Assembly: GCA_946811695.1 (NCBI GenBank)
Contig: OX328125.1
Location: 107,556,715 to 107,620,714, forward strand
From: Gonocerus acuteangulatus
Taxonomy: Eukaryota > Arthropoda > Insecta > Hemiptera > Coreidae
DNA length: 64,000 nucleotides
Direction: 5' to 3'
Within the stretch, counting starts at the first letter, position 1. Every line of letters starts with the position of its first letter. The notes under the pieces are model-generated. The model saw only the letters and a program-made list of their open reading frames with translations, was not told where the DNA came from and did not search any database. Shown here piece by piece: positions 32,045 to 42,551 of this stretch. Made by a program: the position numbers and the translations under genes.

Positions 32045-33635
32045 ATATTCCTCAACCCCTCCAACGCAGTGACGGCAGCTGGGCAAGAAGCGATGAGGAA
32101 AAGGCCGAACTATTTGGAACCCATCTAGAATCCACATTTTCCTCGCACCCAGAGACAAATTCCACCTATGACCAGCTTGTGTATGATCACCTTGACCACC
32201 CTCTTCCCCTCTCCCCTCCACCGAAAGCATTTAATCCAGCAGACGTAAAATATATCATTAGACACCTCCCCAGAAAATCCCCTGGTTATGACCTTATCAC
32301 AGCCCTCATCCTAAAAAACCCACCCCAGAAAGCCATAATCTTCCTTACCTACATCTTTAATTCAATCCTACCCACAAGAACTACTCACTTTCCCAATCCA
32401 TGGAAACACTCCATAATAATTCTTATCCCCAAACCCCATAAAGCCCCAAAAAATCCATCCTCCTACCGTCCTATCAGCTTACTCCCAACCATGTCCAAAA
32501 TATTTGAAAAACTTTTTCTAAAGAGAATCCTTCCCATCGTTACATCCTCCAATTCTATTCCTGACCACCAGTTCAGTTTCCGCTTCCGTCACTCCACTAT
32601 CCAACAATGCTTCAGCGTTGTCGACACAATATCCTACGCGCTCGAATGTAAAAACTACTGCACGAGTGCCTTCCTCGACGTCGCCCAAGCGTTCGATCGG
32701 GTTTGGCACCCGGGGTTGTTATACAAAGTAAAGCGTATTTTACCTCACACATATTACCTCATCCTTCAATCCTAAATCTCGCATCGTTCCTTTCAAGCAA
32801 GGTCTGGTACTACCTTGTCCTCCTCCCGACCCATATCTTCAGGCGTCCCACAAGGCAGCATCCTAGGTCCTGTCCTTTACCTCCTGTATACAGCACGGCA
32901 GTACGGCAGATATCCCTACCCACCCATCTACACATATAACAACCTACGCCGATGATATAGCCATTTTTTCCTCTTCCCCCCCATCCCTTTACAGCTTCTC
33001 AGCAATTACAGGAGCACCTTGAGTCTGTCGAGAAATGGTGCACCTTGTGGAAAATCACAGTGAATCCTGAAAAATGCTGTCACGTAACATTTACTCTTAA
33101 TAAGAGCACTTGCCCTCCAGTCTTCATATGCAACAGTCAACTTCCTGTATCTGATGAGGTGCCTTACCTGGGACTTCTACTAGACAGCAGACTCACATGG
33201 AACCAACACACACGACTAAAAAGACAAGAGCTGAACAGGAGAAATGGACTCCTACGACGAGTACTCGGTCCTACTTCAAAGCTTACGACACACAACAAAC
33301 TCACTATATACAAAACAATAATCAGACCTATCTGGACTTACGGACTTGAATTATGGGGAACAGCAAAACACTCAAACATACAACGAATACAAGCATTCCA
33401 ATCCAAAGTCCTTCGAAGAATAGTTAATGCTCCCTTTTATGTCTCCAACAAAACCCGACACAACGACCTAAATATCCCCTTCGTAAAAGACCTCGCAACA
33501 TCCAGATTCCTAAAGTTTCATTCCAAATTGTCATCCCACCCAAATCCCAGAGGTCAATCCCTATCCACTCGGACCCATCCTAAAGACCTTCCCAGGAGGC
33601 TTAAGAGACTTTGGCCCCGTGACCAGCTACCCTAG
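32045..33635 (+). pseudogene. Jockey reverse transcriptase remnant
   Basis: In order: LQRSDGSWARSDEEKAELFG (start of the RT region), KSPGYDLI (normally KSPG.D.i), NPSSYRPISLLPTMSKIFEK, DHQFSFRFRHSTIQQ (usually GFR), FLDVAQAFDRVWHPGLL (catalytic Asp), an in-frame TAA near 32,775, SSGVPQGSILGPVLYLLYTA, TYADDIAIF (catalytic YADD) and a long thumb/C-terminal part to 33,635. An 8-bp duplication (acggcagt) shifts frame before YADD near 32,900. A C-run near 32,980 shifts it again. These three lesions rule out a functional product. Confidence 0.85.
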
Positions 33636-33820
33636 CAGCGGTTTAAAACAGTGAAAATATAAATCTTAGCATATATTAGGAAGTGCCAATAATGATTGGC
33701 TCCTTCCATATACTATTCACTGAATGTACGCAAGACGAGCACAATTAATTATTGTACTATAAAAATTGTACATATTTTAAATAAACATTTATTAAAAAAT
33801 AAAATAAAAATAAAAAAAAC
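32045..33820 (+). mobile_element. Jockey-type LINE, 5'-truncated, dead
   Basis: Carries the reverse transcriptase and C-terminal part of ORF2, a 3' UTR of about 150 bp (taggaagtgccaataatgattgg...) and an A-rich (aaaataaaa) tail at about 33,795-33,820. No RNase H domain, as expected for Jockey. GC is higher than its surroundings. Confidence 0.8.
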
Positions 33821-34060
33821 GTGTATATATTATTCAATTCAAAAGGTATTAGCAATATAAATATTGGATACAGTGTTTTGGATTCAGTTTTCCTGGTGAG
33901 GCAATGACGATAGATATTGTTTCGCATATTCTTCACAAAATTTGGAAAGATGTCTGAAGTCTTTAAATTTAGTATTCCACGCCGGAATTGAAACTGAAAA
34001 AAACTGCTTGTAGGTAAGCTGCTGACCTCTTTTTCTACTTCAATCACAGCTGACTTGCCC
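33821..34060. other. Unassigned sequence
   Basis: No supported feature. Confidence 0.35.
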
Positions 34061-34061
34061 C

Positions 34062-34160
34062 CTTCTTTCCCTGTAGTGCTCAGGCTTAGCCCTCTTCTTT
34101 CCCTGTAGTGCTCAGGCTTAGCCCCTCTTCTTTCCCTGTAGTGCTCAGGCTTTGCCCTTT
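34062..34160. repeat. 32-33 bp tandem repeat, three copies
   Basis: Unit cttctttccctgtagtgctc + aggcttagccct. The last copy has ctttgcc. Confidence 0.9.
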
Positions 34161-34369
34161 CTTTTAATGCACAATTTTCTTTTGCTTATTTAAAGGGACT
34201 ATCCTCGTTTTAGCGCGGTTCCTCCCTCCCCCATAGGGAGGAACCCCGCTTATAAGGTTGATACAATGAAACAATCCGGAAGTGCCGACTAGAAAATTTT
34301 GCGTTTCAGAACCCCTAGAAACCGAAAATAACGGTGGTTCAAATTTGTATATATATATATATATGTATA

Positions 34370-34436
<67 letters not shown>

Positions 34437-35356
34437 CTGTTCGCTCTCTAAATAGAAGACGAATGGTCCGATTTTGATGAAATTTGGTACAAAAATCTGT
34501 CGTCCAATTTGAAAGGTCAAGTTCGTTAACCAGCAAAATCCGCCCACTGGAAGATGGCGTTTGGGGCGAAATTCGCGCAGAAAAAATCGTAACGCTTACG
34601 TTTTTGAGTTCATAAGCTTGTAAGTACTCGTTTTATAGGCTTCTTGGGCTAGAAAAACGAATGAAACCATTTTCAAGGCAATAGCTTTAACCGTTGTCGA
34701 GAAAATTGGAAAAATAGTTTTTGAATACCGTTTTTGGTTTGGGTACTTAGAATAACGGGATTCAGTTGAAACATTATGTGCATGTTCTACTTTCATTAAA
34801 AATAATATGTTGAAAGTTATGTTACGTTTGGAGTTAAGGAAGGGTTAGAATAAAATATTTTATGAACAGACATGAAAAGTTTTGGAAACTTCGTATACTT
34901 TCATTAATATCTCGAACACGGTTGGGAAATCGTGGTAAGTGGATTGAAACTATTTGAAAGCTTACTAAATTCTCTACAAAAATTATTCTAAAACTATTTT
35001 TGATTAGGTTATGTCAATCGGAGAAATAAATGCTTAAAACTTCAAATACGTCTGTTTTGTTCTTATGAACGGGTTTTTGTCGTTCTTTTTGTAATTTTTG
35101 TCTCTTTCCCTTGGGTTTTTATTGCTTTTTATTTCTTTAATTTCTTATGTTGTATTTGTAAGGAAAATGTATGTGTGTGTAAAACAGGATAGGTAAAATG
35201 AGACCAATTTTCTGTTGTCAGAAATAATGAAAAGTTTTGGGAACTTCGTATAATTTCTTAATATCTCGAAAACGGTTGAAAATCTTGGGAAGCGAAAGGT
35301 TACCATTCGAAAGCTTACTAAATGGTCTACAAGAAAGGTTCTAAAGAAAGTTTTGA

Positions 35357-35468
35357 ATAAGCGAAGTAATGTCAGCTTTGGATTTGTCGATTTCCTTCAA
35401 ATGTCTTGAAACTGTCGAGGCTCCTACTCCGAGTTCTTTGGCATATTCCCTAGTGTTTTTAATTGCTT
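35357..35468 (-). pseudogene. Helix-turn-helix remnant in AB copy 6
   Basis: Minus strand, EYAKELGVGASTVSRHLKEI then DKSKADITSLIQNFL and a stop. Same segment as 58,422-58,538 but with a different continuation after TDI/ADI. The alternating pattern fits a classic DNA-binding helix-turn-helix, probably from a transposase or regulator. Family not assigned. Confidence 0.5.
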
Positions 35469-36587
35469 ATAGTAGTCAAATGTATTTGTCAATAAAACAG
35501 GATACGTATAATTAGATTCAATATTTTGTTTGTTAGAATTCGATGATGCCGTATGAATATCTAGATTACAGTACTGGTGTTGGTTTCGTTCTTTAGAATT
35601 ATTCTTGGTATTCCCTATTTTCATCTGTTACCCATAGTTTTTTATTGTTAGTAGGTTTTTCTTATTGATTATAGAATATAAATCTATTTGGCTACAAAAC
35701 AGGATACGTAAAATTAGTGACAATATTTCGGAGATTTCTGAGCGAAATACTTTTAAGATTTTCTACCACCACGAACGGCTTTTTTCCTCTATTTTTATCC
35801 ACTAGATAGGCTTTATTTTGCATATTATTCTATATAAGTTTTATTCAGCAGGGGATTCTGATGAAATGTCGTGTTTTTGCTGTGGATTTTAAATACAATG
35901 TATCTAAGATTGGATAACATTAGCGAGTCTACATAGTTAAGAACCGACGACGGAGGATTACTTCTTGCTATGATTTAGTCTACATATGTATATTAAGTCC
36001 TAAATCCAAAAAATAAACTTCACAACGGTTAGATACTATGAGCTTATATGGCGGTTCAATGCCCGTAGAACACAATGGGGCCGCAGGAAATTTACCTGCT
36101 AAGAGTTAATCCTCAAGAGCTGTAAATATACCCCAGGTATCTGCCGACACAAATACAAAGCCTAGGCGGAGAGCACCCCAAAAACTCAGATCCAAACATA
36201 AGGTTATATACTAAATATTCATAAAGACTACTTAGTTGTAAACCGATTCATCAATTAGCAATCAATAATTTTCAACAAAGGTTATATACTAAATATTGAT
36301 AAAAAGTATTTAATTAGAAAAAAATCAATATTCCACAAGACTTGTTTTTGGTCCATTTGTGTCTACTCCGTAGACTTAATTAGGTATATTATTCTATTGT
36401 AGTGGGGCAACTAAACTTTGTTTTATTTTGTTAAATAAAGTTTTTTTTTTGACTTGTTATTCGTCAAGACTTTTATTTGTCCTTGTGTATTTACTAGATA
36501 CGTTTTATTCGGCATATTATTCTATATAGGCTATATTAGGCAGGGTATTCTACTCAATCTTGTGTACTTCTTCTTGATCCTTCTGTA

Positions 36588-36842
36588 CATGGGCGTATAT
36601 AAAAACAATTTCGGGGGGGGGGGCTGAGACCATTTCCAGGGTATGGAATACTAAATATTTAGAGCTTGGAATAGTTTTAGGCAACTAAAACGCTATTGCA
36701 CGTAAAATAAAATATGTTTTATGAACTAAGTGATCTTATTTAATTTATTTTTAAGGGTTTTACGAGAAGTTTTTATCATCAATTCAAAATTTCGGGAGGG
36801 GCTGCAGCCCCCTCAGCCCCCCCCCCCTCATATACGCCCATG
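36588..36842. mobile_element. hAT MITE with 8-bp target duplication
   Basis: 255 bp. Termini catgggcgtatat...atatacgcccatg are inverted. Flanked by cttctgta (36,580-36,587 and 36,843-36,850). Interior: G-run, gctgagaccatttcc, ggctgcagcc palindrome, C-run. The 8-bp duplication and CA-start termini are typical of hAT. Confidence 0.9.
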
Positions 36843-37137
36843 CTTCTGTATCCTCTAGAAAGGCTTTATTAGGCATATTTTGTATTGATTTATAGAGCTT
36901 TGCTTTAGAATGAGAGCCAGATTCTGTAATTTCCGCTTCTGTGTAAAAGTTAGCTACTGTCGGTGTCCCTGACGCCTTAATATCACTTTTATTCGAGATG
37001 TTCGAGAGGATTTTGACAATTTTCACGAGATATATAAAAAAAATAAGTTTATTTCTTTTCTAAGCTTATCAAATGGCACTAGGGACATGAACGGAACCGC
37101 GCTAAGATGCTGCAGTTCCTGCGAGTCGGACTTTTTC

Positions 37138-37720
37138 TACCTGTGCCGCTTTTACACAACATAGTATTCCTATCAAGCCGGATGCTGTGCTTAATTTCGA
37201 TTTTTTTTCTTACTTATCCCCTTTTTTCCCTGTTCCCTTCAAATACAAAGGAGCAAAACTAGTTTAGCGATTTGCCCTAAACTTTATTTTGTACGTATAC
37301 GGCAAATTCTAAAAGAGAACACCACCTGCATTTAGTTAGAGATGTTCTTTATGCTTACGACTCTTTGAGTTATAAATACAGCGTGATAATTTAGAAACAT
37401 AATGCCGAGAACTCTGGGGAAATCACCGCGGTAGAATAATTAATTAAGAGAAAAACACACTAATTAAGGCGAGATATTCATGGTTCTATTTAGTTAAGGT
37501 TATTTCAGAGGTAAGTAACTTTGAAGGAGGGAGTCTGCCGTTGATTTCTTCATCAGTGGGTTGTTTCATTGTTAGCAGGAGGATTGCCGTCAAGGTAGCA
37601 AGCAGAAGGGCTCACCGAAAGGTTTAATCTTCAGGAACATTGGACAATACACAAATCGGCGTAAAGTACAGGGAGCTAACATTGGAAAATAGGCTTGCTA
37701 ATCAAAAGCTATTTATAAAT
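37138..37720. other. Unassigned sequence
   Basis: No supported feature. Confidence 0.35.
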
Positions 37721-37721
37721 A

Positions 37722-37785
37722 AAAAGTCCGATTCACAGGAACTGCGTCATCTTATCTCGGTTTCGTTGACATCTCTAGGGCCAAT
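37722..37785. repeat. AB repeat, A-end fragment
   Basis: gtccgattcacaggaactgc, gtcatcttatctcggtttcg, acatctctagg: a diverged solo A end. Confidence 0.75.
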
Positions 37786-38089
37786 ACTCAAGGAATAAAA
37801 GTTCGTCACGCTGGAGCTGCATAACTAAGCACTTTCCTCAGAATTGGGTAGTGTAGACTGCATTCCCGAATAATTTGCTTAAAATAACCTAGATAGATAA
37901 ATAAAATAAAATAATAAATAGTTTTGCTCTTTTGAATATATTATGAGCACATGTTTCAATCATTAATTTTACAATTAATTTCTTTCCAGAGTTTTGTGTA
38001 TGTGGGGTACGACACTGAGTAATAAATACACAACGCTTCACATTTTCGTTTACTGATCTTGATGAATAAAATATAATAAAAATTACGAC

Positions 38090-38409
38090 TGGTATTGGAA
38101 AATAACTACTTTGGCTCCAGGGTAACCCCCCCCCCCCTCCTAATGAACCAATTTAGTTTATTTTTACAACACGTTTTTCTCTTCAGTTGGCCACAACAAA
38201 TACCGAGTTTCGTTGAAATATAACCAAAATTACGACAGTTATTGGCAAATAACTACTTTGGCTCCGGAGTAAACCCCTCCCCCTCCAGATGGACCGATTT
38301 TGTTGGTTAACGAACTCGTTCAATCGTTTGATGGGAGAATACTACATACCAAGTTTCGTGGCGAAAAAACAAAAACTCTGGCCAGTATCGTGTTAACGGA
38401 CACATATAT

Positions 38410-38505
<96 letters not shown>

Positions 38506-38530
38506 TTTAACTGGGGTCATTTTTTGTGTC
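38090..38530. repeat. Separate repeat with (CT)n(TA)n core
   Basis: ataactactttggctcc + (a/g)g(g/a)gtaa(a/c)cccc occurs twice about 146 bp apart (38,104 and 38,250). It is followed by gatggaccgattttgttgg, taccaagtttcgtggcg, a (CT)n tract (38,412-38,468) and (TA)n (38,469-38,502). Its layout (leader with a 'gaccgatttt' phrase next to TA) parallels AB without clear sequence identity. Confidence 0.6.
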
Positions 38531-38754
38531 TACTAGGTAGGATCGATAAACATTCGAAGAAATTTTTCAAAAATTCCGTCATGACCCAAGTTAAGGGTAG
38601 GTTTTTATGTTGAGGTTTGAAAAGTATAATATGTCATCGGGAAGAGAAGGAAGATTTAAGGCGTGACAGCAAGAAACTGACAGTATCCTTAGCGGAAAAT
38701 ACTCATTTTACTGTTAAATGCAATTAAAAAAACAACAACCAGTTAAATACTTAG

Positions 38755-38793
38755 GTTTCCTCCCAGTGGAGGGAGGCTGGAACCGCGCTAGCA
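38755..38793. repeat. AB B-end hairpin fragment
   Basis: ggtttcctcccagtggaggg then aggctggaaccgcgctag: the hairpin terminus alone. Confidence 0.55.
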
Positions 38794-38799
38794 TACCAA

Positions 38800-39010
38800 T
38801 TTTACCACTACAGGTTCTGTAGCCGGTGATTTCGGTGGAGGGTAGCAGCCTGGAGTTAGTACCTCTTTGGTACTACTTATACTGTGGGAGGGAATGCGTT
38901 TTTATCAGTACCGAATTTTCGGCTTGTTTCTGCATCCTTCATCAGAGCTATGACATGAGGATCTTATGATGTGTTGGGTCGTTGTTACAAGTCTGCTGTA
39001 TCCCACATGT
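38800..39010 (-). mobile_element. Penelope terminal-repeat fragment
   Basis: Contains a hammerhead motif on the minus strand and the phrase agtaccgaattttcggcttg common in Penelope-like terminal repeats. The coding region is not attached. Confidence 0.5.
38913..38945 (-). ncRNA. Hammerhead-like motif with A-U helix III
   Basis: CTGATGA, a weak stem II (gg...cc with aagcc), GAAA, then ATTC. Compared with the usual CGTC, the helix III pair C-G is replaced by A-U and the cleavage triplet becomes UUC. Core positions are intact but stem II is poor. Confidence 0.45.
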
Positions 39011-39389
39011 AAGAATAAATTAATATTTTTTTTTTACAGATCCTAAGCAATTTACTAGAATGTACTTTCTTCTTTCAAAATAATTTTAGTTCTATGTTCT
39101 AGATTCAAAATTTCCGCTTTCTGACCATCGCTCGTGAAAAACAGGGTTTCCCTTCGTCAGACACAGCGCCGCCATTTTGTTTTCGAAGAATTATATCTTT
39201 TTTTTTTTTTTTAATTTCTCTAATATTCCTTATAAAACTTACGAATGAGATTTAATGAAAAATATTTATTTGTTATCCATAAATTGGAAGAAATGACTTT
39301 GATTTCGACCAAACATGGTAGTATTGCATATTGAGTGAATAGATAATGGAAGGAGTGTTATCTATCTTCCAATTGTCAAAAAGTGTAGG
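39011..39389. other. Unassigned sequence
   Basis: No supported feature. A poly(T) run lies near 39,200. Confidence 0.35.
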
Positions 39390-39473
39390 TCTGAATTCGG
39401 CCATGCCAGTGTGACTAGTGACGCGCGAAAATGTGAATATGAATATGATTGTAACCCAACAATGAACTTAAAA

Positions 39474-39513
<40 letters not shown>

Positions 39514-39521
<8 letters not shown>

Positions 39522-40355
39522 TTTAATATAAAATTATTCCACTTTACTGAGGATTTTTTTTATGACTTACTAGACAGACGGATTAAAAGAAGACGGAGTT
39601 CACTGGACATTAGTACTATTGACAAACCTGCAAAACGTGTTAAATGCAATGAAAAAATCGTAAGGGACAATAGAAAAACTAATATTAAAAGAAAACGGGA
39701 TATGGAACATGACGAAGCACGGCCAGATTCGATAAAAAATAAGAGAACATTTATCCAGACACAAATAAAACATTATTTTAATATTTCTGAAACCAAGAAA
39801 ATTCATAAGGGAAGCACCATAAATAACCATATACATAGTCAAAATAGGAGTAAAAACATTCAAGAAACCAGGAAAGTAAAAGAGCAAATAGAAAATAATT
39901 TTTATTCATTCGATTTTCACCCGGCAATAGCAAACAGGATCTGTAACGGGATTTGCAGAATAAGCTGGAAATGTAATAACAAAATAGAAAAAAATTTCAG
40001 CAAAATTAAGGACCAAGTAAATAAAATTAATTCAAAATATAATGTATAGAAGGTCGAATGTAAAGATTGTAACAAGTGCTACATAGGCGAATCATCACAA
40101 ATACTAACAAATAGAATTAAGCAACATGCCAAAAATATAGACGAGAAATTAAATAAAACAGCTGTAACGGACCAGGCATTTAAGAACGGACATACATTTC
40201 ACTTGGACGACATAGCAATAGTTGACAAGGACAGAAACAATATCAAGCGAAAAATATAGGAAAATATCCACATAATAAAAAACAGGAACTCGGTAAATAA
40301 ACAAACAGAAATTAAATTTTTAAATAAAATATTTTACAATAACATTAGAAAATAG
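39514..40355 (+). pseudogene. Penelope-like GIY-YIG endonuclease region
   Basis: A single frame with two in-frame TAG codons (40,047-40,049 and 40,257-40,259), ending at TAG 40,353-40,355. The first part is a very basic linker (RRIKRRRSS, KRVKCN, NIKRKRD) that includes QTQIKHYF. Next comes NRICNGICRISWKCNNKI, like the segment between the reverse transcriptase and endonuclease of Penelope ORFs. The endonuclease has KVECKDCNKCYIGES (the Cys pair and YIG motif), a conserved Arg (LTNRIKQH) and FKNGHTFHLDD, fitting the GIY-YIG core with the CCHH-type metal motif of animal Penelopes. The reverse transcriptase is absent. Confidence 0.75.
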
Positions 40356-40462
40356 TAAACAATCCATAGAAAAAAAAATAGTACAGGCCTTTATAGAACT
40401 TATCGTATTAAGCTGATTACTAAGCCTCTCGACACAGGTATTTAGCTAGCCTCAGTATTAGT

Positions 40463-41195
40463 ATGGGTGGCGTGCTAACCACACAGGGGGTATGTGCAAT
40501 GGAATATGGGGGGCGAGCTATCAACACATGGGGTATGTGCAATGGAATATGAGAGGCGAGCTATCAACACATGGGGTATGTGCAATGGAATATGGGGGGC
40601 GAGCTATCAACACATGGGGTATGTGCAATGGAATATAGGGGGCGAGTTATCAACACATGGGGTATGTGCAATGGAATACGGGGGGCGAGCAATCAACACA
40701 TGGGGTATATGCAATGGAATACGGGGGGCGAGCTATCAACACATGGGGTATGTGCAATGGAATATGGGGGGCGAGCTAACCACACATGGGGTATGTACAA
40801 TGGAATATGGGGGGCGAGCTAACCACACATGGGGTATGTACAATGGAATATGGGGGGCGAGCTAACCACACATGGGGTATGTACAATGGAATATGGGGGG
40901 CGAGCTAACCACACATGGGGTATGTACAATGGAATACGGGGGGCGAGCTAACCACACATGGGGTATGTACAATGGAATATGGGGGGCGAGCTAACCACAC
41001 ATGGGGTATGTACAATGGAATACGGGGGGCGAGCTAACCACACATGGGGTATGTACAATGGAATATGGGGGGCGAGCTAACCACACATGGGGTATGTACA
41101 ATGGAATACGGGGGGCGAGCTAACCACACATGGGGTATGTACAATGGAATATGGGGGGCGAGCTAACCACACATGGGGTATGTACAATGGAATAT
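40463..41195. repeat. 43-bp tandem array, about 17 copies
   Basis: Unit ggggtatgtgcaatggaata + tggggggcgagctatcaaca + cat. Copies before about 40,770 read tgtgcaatgg/gctatcaaca. Later copies read tgtacaatgg/gctaaccaca, with alternating tatgg and tacgg. A single-copy form exists in the hammerhead fragment at 53,985-54,010. Open frames over the array are artefacts. Confidence 0.95.
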
Positions 41196-41274
41196 TTTTA
41201 TTTTACTTTAACAATAGATTTAGGGTTAGGATTTAGTATAGGAAATGTAATGTTATTCTGTTTATAATATATAA

Positions 41275-41345
41275 AGACCACGAAACATGTAGGGCGTGCC
41301 AACAATAAAAAAGTACATAGAAAATGGAGTACTATTCTTTTGACC
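41275..41345 (+). other. Penelope terminal-repeat 3' part, hammerhead 5' half lost
   Basis: ccacgaaacatgtagggcgtgcc and gtacatagaaaatggagtac match the 54.0-kb hammerhead copy, but the CTGAGGA box is missing because array expansion or deletion removed it. Confidence 0.6.
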
Positions 41346-41365
41346 TGCGTCATATATAAAAAATA

Positions 41366-41409
<44 letters not shown>

Positions 41410-41411
<2 letters not shown>

Positions 41412-41752
41412 AAAATCAGTCCCGTAACAGGCCACGAGGGCCCTGAGGGGCAGATACTTTAGAGGTATCTGATTCATGGCCATACGGCACACTAGGGAGA
41501 TAGAGTGGTCAGTACTATGCTCCGGCCGCCAGATTTTCCTCTTGGCTGCTTCGACTGCTAGAGTCATTAGCACCCAAGGTACCCATTATTAAATTAATTA
41601 AAGGCTGGGTTGGCCTAGGGACGGTCAGGGAGGCCGAATTCAACCCATGAGCGAAGACACTAGAAGAAAAAATCTTTAGTGCTTGCTCGGGATTTGAACT
41701 CAGGACCTCCAACTTATTAGTCCGGTGCTCTTCCACTGAGCTAACCTCACCC

Positions 41753-41755
<3 letters not shown>
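41410..41755 (-). mobile_element. tRNA-derived SINE between (TA)n tracts
   Basis: Same family as 5,949, near full length. (TA)n lies at both sides (41,369-41,408; 41,755-41,810), so the SINE probably split one TA tract. Confidence 0.85.
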
Positions 41756-41814
<59 letters not shown>

Positions 41815-41912
41815 TATTTATTTATTCGTTTAATTTCATTGTTTGTTTACAATCATATTTAAAAATTCACCTTTTCTCGCGCCCTTGGTCACACTGGCAT
41901 GGCCGACTAACT

Positions 41913-42551
41913 CAATGGTATTGTCCCTCAATTTAGTAGTTTTCTATTCCTGTTGAAAGTATTATGAAATTCATTCTTCGAATCTATCCTCTTCGCCAAG
42001 GAGGACTATATTATTCCCTCTAGTATTGCCTCTTTGCATTCCATCGTCCAATGAGAATCTTGCAAAACATTTCCATGGGATATTGTTGAAAATGATTGCT
42101 TAGGTTATATCCTTGGAATACACCATCCTCGCCGACCTCCATTAGATCTTGACAGCTCTCTAGAATAGGCTTCGGTATTTACATATCACCATTTCTTTAG
42201 CACTCGGAAAGATAGTCGAGGAGACAGACTTTTTAATATCATCGGCTTTACGGTTATGGGTTCTAATGGAACTCCCATTTACTAGAAGTGGCGCTTTTAA
42301 AAATAAACTGCAGCACTCTGATTAATATCTCTATTTAAATTTAAAATGGATAGCAAGTATATATGTATATATATTATGTTTTTTATGGTGTTTTTTCATC
42401 GCTGGAAATCATATTTCTGGATGGAAGGGCTTCTTTCTCCTGCGGTTGTTCTCCTCTCCTACTTTTTCCTGCTATATTTCGCTGGAATCCTCTTCAGCTT
42501 CGTCAGCCAGGCCATGTTTCTCCCTCCGCGGTAGCTAAGGGAGCGTTATTT
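41913..42551. other. Unassigned sequence
   Basis: Short frames at 42,346-42,569 are hydrophobic but otherwise uninformative. Confidence 0.35.

Larger units (their letters stand above)
34210..37137 (-). mobile_element. AB repeat, copy 6 (subfamily I, both ends present)
   Basis: B end at 34,210-34,260 (gcgcggttcctccctccccc + atagggaggaaccccgc), (TA)n at 34,350-34,432, leader, internal modules, coding-like remnants on the minus strand, and A end at 37,085-37,137 (gaaccgcgctaagatgctgc...gagtcggac). It is a close inverted relative of copy 12 and carries the same hAT MITE at the same site. The element sense, judged by its coding remnants, is A to B. Confidence 0.85.
39390..41912. mobile_element. 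Composite: inverted arms around a Penelope relic, array and SINE
   Basis: tcggccatgccagtgtgac (39,388-39,406) recurs inverted at about 41,890-41,908, with about 60 bp of arm similarity. Each arm runs inward to a (TA)n tract (39,477-39,513 and 41,755-41,810). Between them lie a Penelope endonuclease remnant, its terminal repeat expanded into a 43-bp array, another (TA)n (41,369-41,408) and a tRNA-SINE. This suggests an older TA-centred inverted element into which Penelope and SINE inserted. Confidence 0.6.

Noticed and set aside
40494..40865. Long open frames across the 43-bp array
   Set aside because: Products of a stop-free tandem repeat. They lie in the non-coding Penelope terminal repeat.
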